A DNA stretch of 64,000 bases from Symsagittifera roscoffensis (lineage: Eukaryota > Xenacoelomorpha > Acoela > Convolutidae), in contig NC_087069.1 of NCBI RefSeq assembly GCF_963678635.1, positions 34,431,090-34,495,089 on the forward strand. Direction: 5' to 3'. Position 1 is the first letter of the stretch; the number at the start of each line of letters is the position of its first letter. Position numbers and translations under genes: made by a program. This document shows positions 11,363 to 23,600 of the stretch, one piece after another. The notes beneath the pieces were generated by a model. That model saw nothing but the letters and a program-made list of their open reading frames with translations. It did no database searches and was not told the origin of the DNA.

Positions 11363-13200
11363 AAGCGAAAAAAACAGTTCCTGTGAAAGAAGCACAGAAG
11401 TTTTAGATCAAACTAATTTAAAATAAAATTACTCAGAAACGTTCATTTTTTGCAATTTTAGAAAATGATTTTTGTAATAAAAAGATCAAATTTAATCTAG
11501 AAACTTTTACGGGCTTCAGTAAACTGCAGCTACTGTTGCAAATCATAGCAAACTTGAACAGCAAACTTCTTCACTAACATTTAAAAAAGAAAAACTATTA
11601 TGTTTTTTCAGTTTACGTTGTTGAAAACGGTTTGTAGATTAGAAAACATTCGTGTTTGAAGAAGGCTAAGTCAAGCTTCAAAAACAGCTCATTTTTTCTA
11701 ACTTTCATTTATAACCTAACGTACTATAGTGCTCTCTCCTTGCTGGAAATTGGGGAAAAACAAGAATTTTGAAATGTCTTCAGACGACACAAGAAATTGT
11801 TCAGATTTTTAATGCAGTTCGTCAGTAAGAGTTATAACATTGCAATCAACCTTGATTTGATAGTTTTTTGTGATACTTATTTTTGTGTGAAAAAAAAGTA
11901 ATATAAAAACAAAACTGCAACAAATATGCACAATTTCCTTTCTCGTTTCAGAGATTGGAGCAGAAAAATTAACCGCGAAGTTTTCATATAGGTGTTCGAA
12001 AACTTCGAAATCTCTATCATTGCTTCATAATTTACGAAAAAAGAGATAAAGTATTTATCTGCACACAAAAAATAAAGTTTCTAAAAAATTTTCAGGTAAA
12101 ACAAATCACACTTATCGAAAGAGCTCAATGCAAGGGACGTTGCCCGCTAGGTAAATCTGCGCTTTTTAAATTTGGTTGAACTTTCCTTCTTGGACATTGT
12201 AACTTCGCTACTTGGCTGAAACCCAAGAATGAACATATCCTGTAAAAGCTTCATTATGGGATGTCGTCTTTATGAATGAGAGTAGTTTTTTTGAGCCAAT
12301 ATGGTCTCATTGAAAAATCTTAAAATTTTTGCTCTGCCTCAAAAAAACTGTTTATCCGCTACAAAAATGCTTTTGAAAATCTTAGGTTTCATTGAATCAA
12401 CCCAAACAAATCTGAAAGGAGGAAAATTCCTTTTATAAAAGGTTCTCCGTGTCTGTACAAAGCTGAAACCTTTTGATGATGAGTTTTTGCGTGATTATGA
12501 TTACCGTTTTGATAAACAAGCTAATTGCAACCGGGCTCCAGACTTTTTTCCCGTAAAGATTTTTGTTCACAAAACAGTCAAAAGTAGAAGTGGTAATTAT
12601 GCAAAAATATAAACTGCTGATGTATTGAGCATGGTTAGTGCGCTGGATGTATGTATGCTCTGGGTTCATGACAAGAAGTGTTTCAAATCATTTTCTTTTG
12701 CAGCTGAAAAATTCTGGAAGATTTTTGGTGCTTGGGGTCAGCAGTCGGCGCTAGTTCTGCCGTTCTGTTTTCCCCATTTTTTCATGGAATTCTCATTGAT
12801 ATAATGTAGGTTTAGGTGAACTGATACAAATGTTTTAGAAAAGTAAAATCAATCAACAGACTCTCCTTGAAAACAAATCACATTGAAAAAATTTCAAGTA
12901 TTTAAAAAACTTATTTTTCGCTTATTGTTCTTGAGTCAAAACAACAGAATACAACTTCAGTCAAAACTCAGTATTTTTCACTTTTTGGACATACTGTTTT
13001 CAATATCTAGAAGAATTTTCGTTTTTAATTGTCAATTTGCTTTGTTTTTGCTGTTTTATAAAAATAGCTTGCGTTCCTCTGTTTCTGCAATCTTTAGATG
13101 TTGTCATTGCTTTTAAAACTTTTCTATTAGTTTTCTTTCAATTTTGTTTTCGATTTCTGCTCATTTTTCTGGTGTTATGTCTGGATCTCTTCCGTTTTTT
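11363..13200. repeat. Tandem repeat unit 3 of 3 (about 1.8 kb recognisable)
   Basis: Third unit, starting at a TTCCTGTGAAAGAAGCACAG block. It carries the exon-like segment at 12096-12150, the TTGGGGTCAGCAGTCGGCGC block near 12733, and the GTTCCTCTGTTTCTGCAATC block near 13074. After about 13200 similarity to the other units fades into AT-rich sequence without a recognisable gene up to 13443. Confidence 0.65.
12096..12150 (+). other. Exon-like 55-nt segment, copy 3
   Basis: It follows TTTTCAG and ends at a donor (GCTAG|GTAAAT). It reads VKQITLIERAQCKGRCPL plus one base. Same length and phase as copy 2, with conservative replacements. Function unknown. Confidence 0.45.
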
Positions 13201-13442
13201 CTGGGAGTTATTTAAACCAATTGAAAAATTGATATTTTAAATTTTTTGAAATTTAAAATTTTGAAATTTAACATTTATTTTCAGATTCATTTTTTACTTT
13301 TTTTGGTTAAAGTAACTTTTTCTGGGCTCATTCGTTTTGACTTTTGTTGAATTTAAATTAAAGGTATTCGTTTTGTTATTTGAAGATTTAATTTGTTTGA
13401 AAAATAACTCAGAGAATAAGTGTTGTTGCAAGTTTTATGATT

Positions 13443-15278
13443 ACGCTCTGTCTACAAAAGAGTCTTTGCTTGATTTAATAAAAATATCATTCAATGCAGC
13501 CCCATAATTAAATTGTCAGACTGAAAATTTTACGTCCAGAAATGTTTGAATGTTTTTTGAAGAGTAAAAAACACGGAATACACATTTTAAAAAATTCTGA
13601 TTTTAAAATTGTTTTAAACATACAGATCAACTTTTTGTTGTGCTTTTGAAAAGAACGCGAAGAAAAAAGTAATATTTTGCTTGGTTGAGAATTAAAATTT
13701 GCCATTTTTTGCGGCTGAAAAAAAAATCAAGTTTGCTAAAAAAAACTCGCGGCTGAGAACTACCGCATTCAGATTTCAGAATCTCAACAATTGAAAAGCT
13801 TGTTTAAGCTTTAGTATAATTTTGTGGTTTTTTAAACTAGTTTTTTTTCTGATTTAATTTTCAAAGTGCTTAAAATAAAACGTTTTCTGAATATTTTCAA
13901 ACTATTTTCTGGATTGTAGATTGATATACGTTTTTCCGCAAAATGGTTTGTGTTGAGGATGTATGTCTATGAAACACTGAAAATCAAGCTCTGTCTTTTT
14001 GTAGAAATGTCTATCTTCTTAATCGTTTCACACTTCGTTCATAAAATGGCTGTTCTTATAACCTTAAAAAAGTGATACATAATAATTCGGGTACCTATGG
14101 TAAATAAAAAATTGTTTATAACAATTATTTTTTTCTTACTTTCTCTTGTGCTACTTTTGAAATTTTTGGCGCCATCTCAATCAATTAAGAAAGCATCTCA
14201 TGAAATATTAACCAAGAAAACTTATAGTATTTCTTTTATACATTTAAAAAATACTTTTAGCGTTTTTATATATTAATCAAATTAGTTATACTTGTAATTT
14301 GTTTCGTTAATACGAGAAGAGAAGGGGCGCAAACCTGAATCTCCTAATTAGTCTCTGATACGAAGAGATGGGCACTGATTTTAGGACATGATTTTATTCA
14401 AATGTTTTATAGGCACAACAAAAAAGTCAGATCAAACCATTCACTCTAAACCTTTTAGCTTTTTGTCATTCATCACAGATCTAAACAGGTCAAACCATTT
14501 TTTTTTCAAAAGGTGCATCTCCAAAAAAATTTTTGCTGAAAACTACTTATTGTCTTTTACCTGCCAAAAACGCCAACTATCGAATAGAGTAATTGTGTCG
14601 AATTCAACTTTTGAAGTCGCAGAAAACAAATGCACCCCTTTATTTTCAGTTTTGTTTCCATTGATGCTTTTCACATTGAAAAGTTTTATTGAAAAATTTC
14701 CAAAATAAGTTCTGAACGAAATCGAAATATTTATATGCCAAAAACTTTTTCATATATTGATGATCCGTCATTTAGAAAAAAAATATCTGATAACAGATAA
14801 TCAGCCCAGCTGGTTTAATTGAAAAATTAGAAAAAGAGAATTTGTATCAATGTGAAATTTCACTTTCTGTTTTATTTCAAATAACTATTTCATTTTTTCA
14901 AAAATAATTGCTATATTTATCTTTTCAGATTGGGTGTCTCTAGTTAGCTGATAGAAAAGTCATACCTTATAAACAAATTGTTTCTAGTTCCGAGAGTGAC
15001 ATTTCTTGAAAAATTCTACTTACTGTGTAGTCTAATTTCACATCAAGATGAAAATTGTGATGGATTGCGCCAAAATAAGTATTTTTCATTAGTGAAAGTT
15101 CTTGTAATCGTGTTCTATCTTTGTTATCTGGTTGAATATTTCCTCCAGTGTTTCCGGTTTTTTTTTGTAAAATTTCACTGGGATAGAGGATTTTTCGTCT
15201 CCTCTATTTCGATATGGATGTTTCATATCGATGATTACTTTGCCTGTTTTCATGTAATGCTCTGTTTCATTATTATGC
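13443..15278. repeat. Duplicated block, first copy (about 1.84 kb)
   Basis: This starts with GCTCTGTCTACAAAAGAGT, and the second copy starts at 15279 with the same motif. The stretch 14388-14850 is nearly identical to about 15990-16440, while other parts are diverged. A segment of roughly 230 bp around 13960-14220 is absent from the second copy. It contains a plus-strand ORF of 106 codons (14388-14708) and, on the minus strand near 15065-15245, a frameshifted duplicate of the C-terminus of the ORF at 16681-16950. It may be the terminal region of the adjoining retrotransposon, but I could not match it to a second terminus. Confidence 0.75.
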
Positions 15279-16840
15279 TCTGTCTACAAATGAGTTTTCG
15301 CTTGATTTAATAAAAAATATCATTTAATGCAGCCTCATAATTAACTTGTCAGAGTGAAATTTTTACGTCCAGAAATGTTTAATTTTTTTTTTTGAAGAGT
15401 AAAAAACACGGAAGGCACATTTTAAAAAATTCTGATTTAAAAATTTTTTTTAAATAAACAGAACAACTTTTTGTTGTCGTGCTTTTGAAAAGAACGCGAA
15501 GAAAAAAGTAATGTTTTGTTTGGTTGAGAATTAAATTTCGCCATTTTTTGCGGCTGAGAAAAAAAATCATGTTTGCTAAAAAAACTCGCGGCTGAGAACT
15601 GCCGCATTCAGATTTCAGAATCTCAACAATTGAAAAGCTTGTTTAAGCTTCAGTATAATTTTGTGTTTTTATAAACTAGTTGTGTTTTTTCTAATTTAAT
15701 TTTCAAATTGATTAGAATAAAACGTTTTCTGAATGTTTTCAAACTATTTTCTTGATTGTAGATTGATATACGTTTCTCCGCAAAATGATATATGTTGAGG
15801 ATGTATGTCTACTTTAATAAATTTAAAATATTTTTTTTTGCGTTTTTATATATTTATAAAATTTGTTATACTTGTAATTTTTTTTCTTCAACGCGAGAAG
15901 AGATGGGGCGCATACTTGAAGTGAAAGGTGTGAGCATCTCCTAATTAGTCCCTGATACGAAGACATTGGCACTGATTTTAGGCACATGATTTTATTCAAA
16001 TATTTTATAGGCACAAGAAAAAAATCAGATCAAACCATTCACTCTAAACCTTTTAGCTTTTTGTCATTCATCACAGATCTAAACAGGTCAAACCATTTTT
16101 TTTTTCAAAAGGTGCATCTCCAAAAAAATTTTTGCTGAAAACTACTTATTGTCTTTTACCTGCCAAAAACGCCAACTATCGAATAGAGTAATTGTGTCGA
16201 ATTCAACTTTTGAAGTCGCAGAAAACAAATGCACCCCTTTAATTTCAGTTTTGTTTCCATTGATGCTTTTCACATTGAAAAGTTTTATTGAAAAATTTCC
16301 AAAATAAGTTCTGAACGAAATCGAAATATTTATATGCCAAAAACTTTTTCATATATTGATGATCCGTCATTTAGAAAAAAAATATCTGATAACAGATAAT
16401 CAGCCCAGCTGGTTTAATTGAAAAATTAGAAAAAGAGATTTTGTATCAATGTGAAATTTCACTTTTTGTTTAATTTCAAACAACCATTTCATTTTTTTTA
16501 AAATAATTGTTTTATTTATCTTTTCAGATTGGGTGTCTCTAATTAGCTGATAGAAAAGTCATACCTTAAAATCAAATTGTTTCTAACTCCGAGTTTGACA
16601 TTTCTTGAAAAATTCTACTTTTTGTGTAGTCTAATTTCACATCAAGATGTGATGGATTGCGCCAAAATAGGTGTTTTTCATTAGTGAAAGTTCTTGTAAT
16701 CGTGTACTATTTTTGCTATCTGGTTGAATTTTTCCTCCAGTGTTTCCGGTTTTTTGTAAAATTTTACTGGGATAGAGGATTTTTTGTCTCCTCTATTTCG
16801 ATATGGATGTTCCATATCGATGATTAATTTGCCTGTTTTC
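15279..16840. repeat. Duplicated block, second copy (about 1.56 kb)
   Basis: Head-to-tail second copy of the preceding block. It runs directly into the intact minus-strand ORF at 16681-16950, which overlaps its right end. Compared with copy 1 it has fewer T residues in the tract near 16752, which keeps the minus-strand frame open. Confidence 0.75.
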
Positions 16841-16950
16841 ATGTATCCGATTCGACAAGAATCTCTGAATGTCCTTATGAATATCGTGTCTATATTGTAG
16901 TATGCTGAGTGCCCAATTATGGAGTCGATTGCTATCGAGGTGTTGGCCAA
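16681..16950 (-). CDS. Unrecognised 89-codon ORF, duplicated C-terminus
   Basis: The protein begins MANTSIAIDSIIGHSAYYNI and has a basic, charged C-terminal half with the motifs HPYRNRGDKK and IPVKFYKKPETLEEKF. The frame remains open a little upstream before stops, so the start is uncertain. Its last 50 or so codons recur at about 15065-15245 with a frameshift but with conservative changes (ME to MK, LI to VI), which suggests the reading frame was once selected. It lies downstream, in the minus direction, of the decayed gypsy pol and could be a 3' ORF of that element. I do not recognise a domain. Confidence 0.4.
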   Translation of the reverse strand: MANTSIAIDSIIGHSAYYNIDTIFIRTFRDSCRIGYMKTGKLIIDMEHPYRNRGDKKSSIPVKFYKKPETLEEKFNQIAKIVHDYKNFH

Positions 16951-18779
16951 AAATGTGAGGGGGTGCTACACAGGAGTTCCAATCTAAGCGTAAGGGTAAA
17001 CTTGTACTTTGTAGTTCATGATATCTGTCGTGTAGTTGATATGAAAGTTTTGTAGGGAAGGTAGTTGACAGTGTTTGACCTGTGACTGAAGGTGTTGATG
17101 GAAATGATAGAATTTCTGGTTTTGATAAAGAGATATCCGATGAAAAGTCTTATGGATCATTCACTAAGTTTGGTTCACTTTGAGAAAATGTCTGTGCCAT
17201 TCAATGTGGAAGTATTTATGATGAAGTAGAGGGATGGAAAGGATTTTCACGAGTTTGTTCAGAAGTTGGTGTTGAACCTAAATAATCTGACGAGAATTTG
17301 AAGTATTATGTTGGGAACTTGTATGGAGTGATGGAGATGTGCTTTTTATCGTTCTACAAGAAAAGTCTAAAGGAGTCGATGATGGTGATGAGGGTATATT
17401 AAAATGAGCTTTGGTGTTGTTAGATTTCGGTTTCGTCAATGGTGAATATTTTGTCTATCTAATGTAGGTGTCAAATTCTGGTTTTGTCTTAAGTGTCTGG
17501 TTCTGTTAAAGTCTTGTTGAAGTGAGGGGTAAATGTTATTTGTTGGCTCGTACTGTGGTTCACTTAAGGGTGCTTGACGAATAGCTGGTTTTAATGGTTC
17601 GAGTAGTGATGCGTGTTTTTCGTCAAGTGTATAACGGTTTTCTACAAAACAGACACGTGTAGAAAATAGGTATTGGCTTGAATGGCTACATGTCGGTGTG
17701 ACCGGGGAATCATGGAATGTAGTGGTTGGTGGGATTCTTCGATAGGGTTTGGATTAGCAATAGTTTGAAATATGACTTATTTGTTCTGGTTTACTAAAGT
17801 CTATGTTCTTTTCAGTATTCTTCTGCAAAAGGTATTAGTAAAATTGTTGCTGTTGGAAAAATAATTATTGCCTCCTTTATGCTTTTAAAAAAAAACAAGT
17901 TTATATAAACAAGAAAAATGAGAAAAATTACGAAAAGAATAAAAATATCTTTTTTACTTAGTTAACTTCGTTTCATTTATGAAATATTAAGTTTTGTATA
18001 TTCTTAGGTGGTCAATGGCTTAGGAGAGAGAAGGGGGGAATAGCAAAAAACTATTTGGCCACATAAAATCTGAAAAAGAGGAATGCAAGTTCTAAAAAGT
18101 CGATTTTGAGAAAAAAATATAGTGAAAAAGTGTTGGAAAAATTGAAAGTAAAGTCGAAATGATTACTTTAAGTTGTTGAACTGAAATTGAAAGAAGCATT
18201 TGAAATCTGATTTGCTTTGTCGAATTAATTTTTTTGGAGTTGAAGTCAAATGTGGTCGAATTTTTTGTTGATTTTTGACAACTGGGTTGCATATGAGGAG
18301 TTTTGGTAAAAGGAAGTCTGGGTGTTTAGGTGTTAAATTTTTATGTCGTTTTTTTTGTTCGTGCGAATACTACGAATTTTTGGGAGGTAGAACTGCTTTA
18401 GGCTAGATGATCAAGTTGAATTTTATCTTCAGGCATAATTAATTTTTTTCTTTTTGAAATATGCGGGGTATATGTTGAGACAATATCGTTGACTTTTATG
18501 TTGATTGATAGAGGAGGGTTGCAAAGTTTATAATATATTTATTTCAGTTGTCGATTAAAAGGGTAGTTTTTATTTTTGATTTGGAGGCATTCGAGTTATA
18601 ATTTCAAACCCAGTTCAAGTTGGAGATAAATTGGCTAATAATAGTAATGGTGTTTATAAAGAAATGAGATGATATCAAACAATTTTGATTGGCTGATTTT
18701 GAGCTAGTTGTTTCGAGAGAGGAGTTGAAGGATTGCAATAAAAAAATTTTAAAGATCTTATTAAAAATTTTGTGTGTGT
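16951..18779. other. No recognisable gene; 3' part of decayed retroelement
   Basis: The plus strand is G/T-rich and the minus strand A/C-rich, like the flanking retrotransposon pol, which suggests degraded minus-strand coding or untranslated sequence of the same element. Only short ORFs are present (for example 18092-18292, minus). I could not identify an envelope domain, a polypurine tract or a long terminal repeat. Confidence 0.4.
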
Positions 18780-20024
18780 TCTCCAGGTTTCTGGAATTTT
18801 TTTTTCTTTAATGTTTTAGATTGTGGAAAAAAAGCTGTGTAATCTTTTCTGGGTTTACTTCTAAGCCGAGATGATTGGCATTGTTCTGATTCTTCTTTGA
18901 TGTCTGATATTAGGATATTTTCTTTAGCTCATGATTAAACCATTGTTTTTGAAGTCTTTGTTGATGAGGGTTCTCTAATATGTCTTTTGAGTTTTATATG
19001 ATGATTGTGGCAGATAACCGGAGCTTGTTGTTTTCTGTTGTATGTTATTTTCTGTGATTTTGTCAACAATATATAGTCATGTGAAAGATTGTAACTGTAT
19101 TAGTTCCTGAAGGGCGTGTTCCATCGGGTAGTATTCTAAAAGATTTTGTCTATGTTGTTAAATTATTTCTTTTTTGTTGTAATCTATAAGTTTATTTGTG
19201 ACGTTTTTAGGTTTTTCTATAATTTGAAGCGGTCATTTTTGGATAGGTTGTAAACTTTTTTGAAATTGTTTTTATAATAATATGGTTTGGGATTAAAACA
19301 AGTGTTCCTATTTTTAGGTTTGATGCTGGTGTAAAACGTGTAATTTTGTGTATGCTGGTGTAATAAGTTAATTTATTTGAGACTGAACATTTTGTCTTTG
19401 TAAAAATTTCTTCGCAAATTTTTGATAAATTTCATTGTGTTCTTTTATCTCTATTTAAAATTCATTCTGTATGGTTACCAAACTTTCAAATTTGTGGATA
19501 GTGGCAATTGTCTTCGTCATGAGTGTGAATTGGTAGTTTATAACAAATTGAGTCTTTATTGGTTTGATAGCAACCTTGAGCGTTTTTTGAGGAGTTTGCT
19601 GTGGAACATTATTGACTTACTTGTTTTTTGATTAAAAACCATTTCATTTGGTGATTTTCCAAGTGTTGTTTGTGATTTGAGAAATAAATGTTAGTGGGAA
19701 TAGTTTTACGTTTGGTGACCGTTCGGTGTATTTTTATTGTCTCCGTTTATTATACATCGGAGGTACTCTTGTAGTGAAGAGTTCATGCCTTCAGTTAGTC
19801 CATTTGTCCATGGTGCATGCGATGTTCTGGTTTTATGTTTGATATTATAGAGGTGACATAGTGTAATGATTTTGTTATCTATTAATTCTGTTCCGTTGTT
19901 TGTGACAAGGATTTCAGAGAGTCCAAATTTTGCTATTGATTGTTCGTAAAGTGTTGTATAAGCAACGTAAGCGTTGCAGTAAGGTACAGGATTGAGTGCT
20001 AAGTAGTAGATGTTGGAGGTGATC
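18780..20024 (-). mobile_element. Ty3/gypsy-type retrotransposon, 3' segment (integrase core to pol end)
   Basis: Read on the minus strand this is the continuation of the pol gene that breaks off at 41353 on the other side of the Polinton. It includes the integrase catalytic core after the first Asp, then a tail with SPNEMVFNQK (about 19620-19650) and YYPMEHALQELIQLQSFT (19080-19140), and an Arg/Lys/Pro-rich C-terminus near 18780-18860. Many stops and frameshifts interrupt it. Base composition is continuous with 41353-45700, supporting one original element. Confidence 0.8.
19680..20020 (-). pseudogene. Retroviral-type integrase core (rve), second half, decayed
   Basis: The translated minus strand shows ALNPVPYCNAYVAYTTLYEQ, AKFGLSEILVTNNGTEL and HAPWTNGLTEGMN. 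These are the second Asp region and the Glu region of the DDE integrase fold in Ty3/gypsy elements. The second catalytic position reads TNNGTE where families have TDNGTE, so the Asp is replaced by Asn. The Glu of the TEG motif is kept. The upstream part of the same domain, with the first Asp, lies at 41353-41420, separated by the inserted Polinton. Confidence 0.85.
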
Positions 20025-20572
20025 AGGGGGGGACCCTGAAGACCTACATGTATTAAGATAGGGAATAGAGCATCCGGTCTTCAAGTTATGTATTAAGATT
20101 GGGTATAGAGTCTACAATGTATTAAGATAGGGAATACCGATGGTAAGGTTTCAGTGTGATGGTAAGAGAAAGAAAAACGAAAATTTTTTGGTTTTTGTTT
20201 ATTCTTTTCGCAAAATTTTTGGCGCGCGTTATCTAATTGGGAACAATTAATTGTTAATTACGTGTAGAATTAAGGTTTTGTGTATAGTTTTTTTGGTGCA
20301 GTCAATGGTAAGTCAATGGTAAGAGTTTTTCTACAAAAACTTGGAATTTTTATCAAAAAAAGATAAAATTTTTTCGAAAAAACTCAGAACACGATACGAT
20401 TTTTTATAATTTGATCTTATAAAAATTTATTAAATACTTTTACTTTCTACCTATCTGAATCTATTCTGAACCAATAGAGACATCGACAAAAATCGAGTTT
20501 TTGGGAAAAAAAATTAAATTACAAAAAAGTATATAAATCACTGCATTGTATAACAAGTTTACCGCAAAATTT
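20025..20572 (+). repeat. Polinton left terminal inverted repeat
   Basis: It starts AGGGGGGGACCCTGAAGACC and matches the reverse complement of 40796-41352. The outer 150 bp contains three copies of a TGTATTAAGATAGGGAATAG-like subrepeat. The inner part diverges gradually toward CTGCATTGTATAACAAGTTTA. The left terminus has a run of seven G, whereas the right has about sixteen C, so homopolymer length has drifted or was mis-assembled. Confidence 0.95.
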
Positions 20573-20640
20573 TACATTTTAACATCATAAAACAAAAATA
20601 ATACAACATCATGAATAAATTTACTTGACCAGATCAGTTC

Positions 20641-23600
20641 TTATAATTTCAGTGGTTTTGTATGAATTCCATCATCTTGTACTTGTCTTTTTGGATAAAA
20701 ATAGCTTAGTCCTTTCTTTGTCTGTTCATATGTGGCCACCATATGATTTATAGTTCTGAATCCTCTGTTAGTAGATGTAAGGTTAATTGCTTCATCAAGC
20801 ACTCTCCTGTATTTTGACATGGGACCGTCTCCAGAGTCTTCTAGAACCCGTTTATTTAATCCTTTACTGCTAAATTTGAACTTATCTGACTTGTTGTCAT
20901 AGCAGCAATATGCGCTTATCATGCTTTTTATGCGTAATGCAACACGTTCGAGGGAAAAAATTCGATTTTGAATCCGCCTTGAAAGAGTCTCTGCAGTCAT
21001 TTTTCCTCAATTTTTCCCAAGCAGCTCTCTTATCTGGTTTGATACAGTCGTATAAATTCTCTTCAGCAAGTGCCAAGTAAAGTGAGTCTGTGTCCATCTC
21101 AAACTCTTCAAATTTATTCACATCGCAGAATTTGTCAAAGAAGTTATAGCAGAGCTCCAACATTCTCAGTTTTGCATACTGAAGTATGAAAAAACCAACA
21201 ATGATGGGTTCTCGGTGCTCAATGGTTGATTTCAATAACTCCACCTCATATAAGTCCTTCTCAACTGAGTTAAGTCTCTTAAACAGTGGTTCATTGATTG
21301 CCTTATGGGTTTTTTCATCGTTCAGATATTTTGTGATTGTATGTCTCGATCTATCCATGATCTGATATCCATACGAAGAATTACCCAAAAGTTTCATTGT
21401 TTTTGCTACAACTCCTGACAAAGGGTTTTCCTCTCCTTCTCTTCTAGCATTAACCACCGACTGAACGAAATTATTAAAGCATTTCCGAGGAGAATATTGA
21501 ACAAATCGGTAAATTTTGGTGCACTGCAATCCAAACTCCATATAAAAGTTGAAGAGAGGAGTTATAACTGTTCCATTTTCCAGCTTGAAACTAGATATCA
21601 GCATTCTCTGAGGATGCTTTAACATTTCGTTCTCGATCGCATAGTTTTTCATGTAATCTCCAATATCATCTCTTCCGACCTCAGTATTTTTGAAAATTAG
21701 AGGAAAATTCGCAAATTTTGGTTTTAGCTCATCTGGAACAACTAAGTCGCACTGAACGTAGCCAAAAAGAGATCCATCTTTTATTTTTGCTAGAAGTGAG
21801 TCTGTAGAAAGAAGTCATTTGTAGAGAAAGTGGGTTCTGACGTGATTTTTGATCTTGTCATCGGCTTTGAAACTTTCCCACCAGTCACACTCCCACATTT
21901 CTTCCACTTTGTATCCTTTCTCTTTATTGTATTCTCGTCGCATATCATCCATCTCTCTCTTCTTGTTTCCTCGCTCAGTATCCTGTTCTGTTAAGGAGGG
22001 ACGAGCGTCTTGACAGGAACAGAAGTGGTAGTAACATCCCATTGCTTCAAACACTGTCTTACAGTGATCACAATAACCGTCCACATTAAAACAGTCGATT
22101 TTTTTCTGTTTTCCAGATGTGAAAAAGCTCTCAATTTTACATGCTGGTCTTATTCCCTGATAGAAAGACATGACCATATTTTCAAAGTTGCGAGTTCGAT
22201 TATGTTTAGCCTTGAATTTCTGCATATCAGTGTCAAACTCCCATCTCGTTTACAGTCCTGTTGGCATACCTTGACACATTGAGAAAGGGTAAAGCTGGCT
22301 TGCATCAATTCCAACGATTGATTTACAAACATTTGACGAATTTCTGATGTATGTCTCATCAACTACAGCTTTTCGAGTGAAAACAATGGAAGGACCACCA
22401 GTCATGTCCTCTCTAATTTTTTCACACAAATCTTTATCACTTTCGCAAAATGGATAAAACTTGTAGTTTGTGGATTTGTGTAGACAAATGTTTGCTAGAT
22501 TTGGAAGTGTGCATCCAAGTTTTAACATAGCTATCCCCTTGTTATGATAAAACTGAATCATTTTTTGCATTGCTTCCAGGGTTGGAACTACATCTTTTTT
22601 GTTGTACCATTTCAAAACTTCTTTAAATACTGTCATTCCGTTTTTCTTCCAAGTCTTTTGTAAGTAATTGTAATTATCCAAACCAGATGGAGGAACAGTC
22701 TTGATTTGAAGCTTTTTCAGTGTCTGCTGTTCGTCAAGCCCACTCTTTCTAAGCTTCTCATAATCAATGAAGTCTATGTCTAGAGGATTGTTGTTTCTAA
22801 ATTTACTGAAAAAGGCTTCATACGGTGGCAATCCAGGAAAGTCAAGTTTGTCTGGGTTATCAAACCACTCGTAGGGAAAGAATCTTTTCGTTTCGCTAGC
22901 TTTATAGGCTTTGAGAAAGGAGTCCAGAGTAGTTGCCCCTCCCAGAAACTTCATTATGTCGAGAAATTGTACATCTCCAAACTTGAAAGATATAAAGTCA
23001 TTTGCTTTTTGATTACGGATGTATCTTGTTCTTTATCGTGAATTAAATAAGGAATTAAGTATGATTTGATCAAATTCAAATCATATCTACCGCTGTTAAT
23101 TCCAAAAACTGGTAAAGTGTTTACATATCTCTCCAGATGTTGTTTCAAATCAATGAGTTGGTTTTCTGAATTCCCAAGAATTGTGTTGACATATCTGTTT
23201 CTTCCGAATCTTCAATGCATTCGTCTTGGTACTCAAATTTTTTAATTGAATAATTTTTACCACGTTCGTTCAGCTAATCAAAAATTTTTTTCATTCTTTC
23301 ATTGACAGCTACTTCAATATCTTGAAATTTTGTTCTCATCTCCAACTTACTTTTCTCAGCCAACAGCTCGAGTTTGCTTACAAAATCAATAATCAAGTTA
23401 TGTGGATCCTTGTTGTACAAAAAGATGGGTTCATCAATCAGATTCGATGATATAGAGACTGAAATTGGAACGTGTTTTCCAATCCAGGTAGTAGTTTGCG
23501 TCTCTTTTAGTTCCTCTGTGGGAACACAAAACGACTCAAAATCGAAAATTGCTAGATTATTAAAATTTGTTATCTTCAGAAACTGGAAGATTGAATCCTT

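Noticed and set aside
14388-14708. Plus-strand 106-codon ORF in the duplicated block
   Set aside because: The second copy (about 15990-16311) has an extra T in the poly-T tract that breaks it, no start context or domain is evident, and the block is mostly non-coding repeat.
22010-22282. Plus-strand 90-codon ORF inside the polymerase gene
   Set aside because: It is antisense to the well-supported Cys/His insertion segment of polB and shows no independent protein features.
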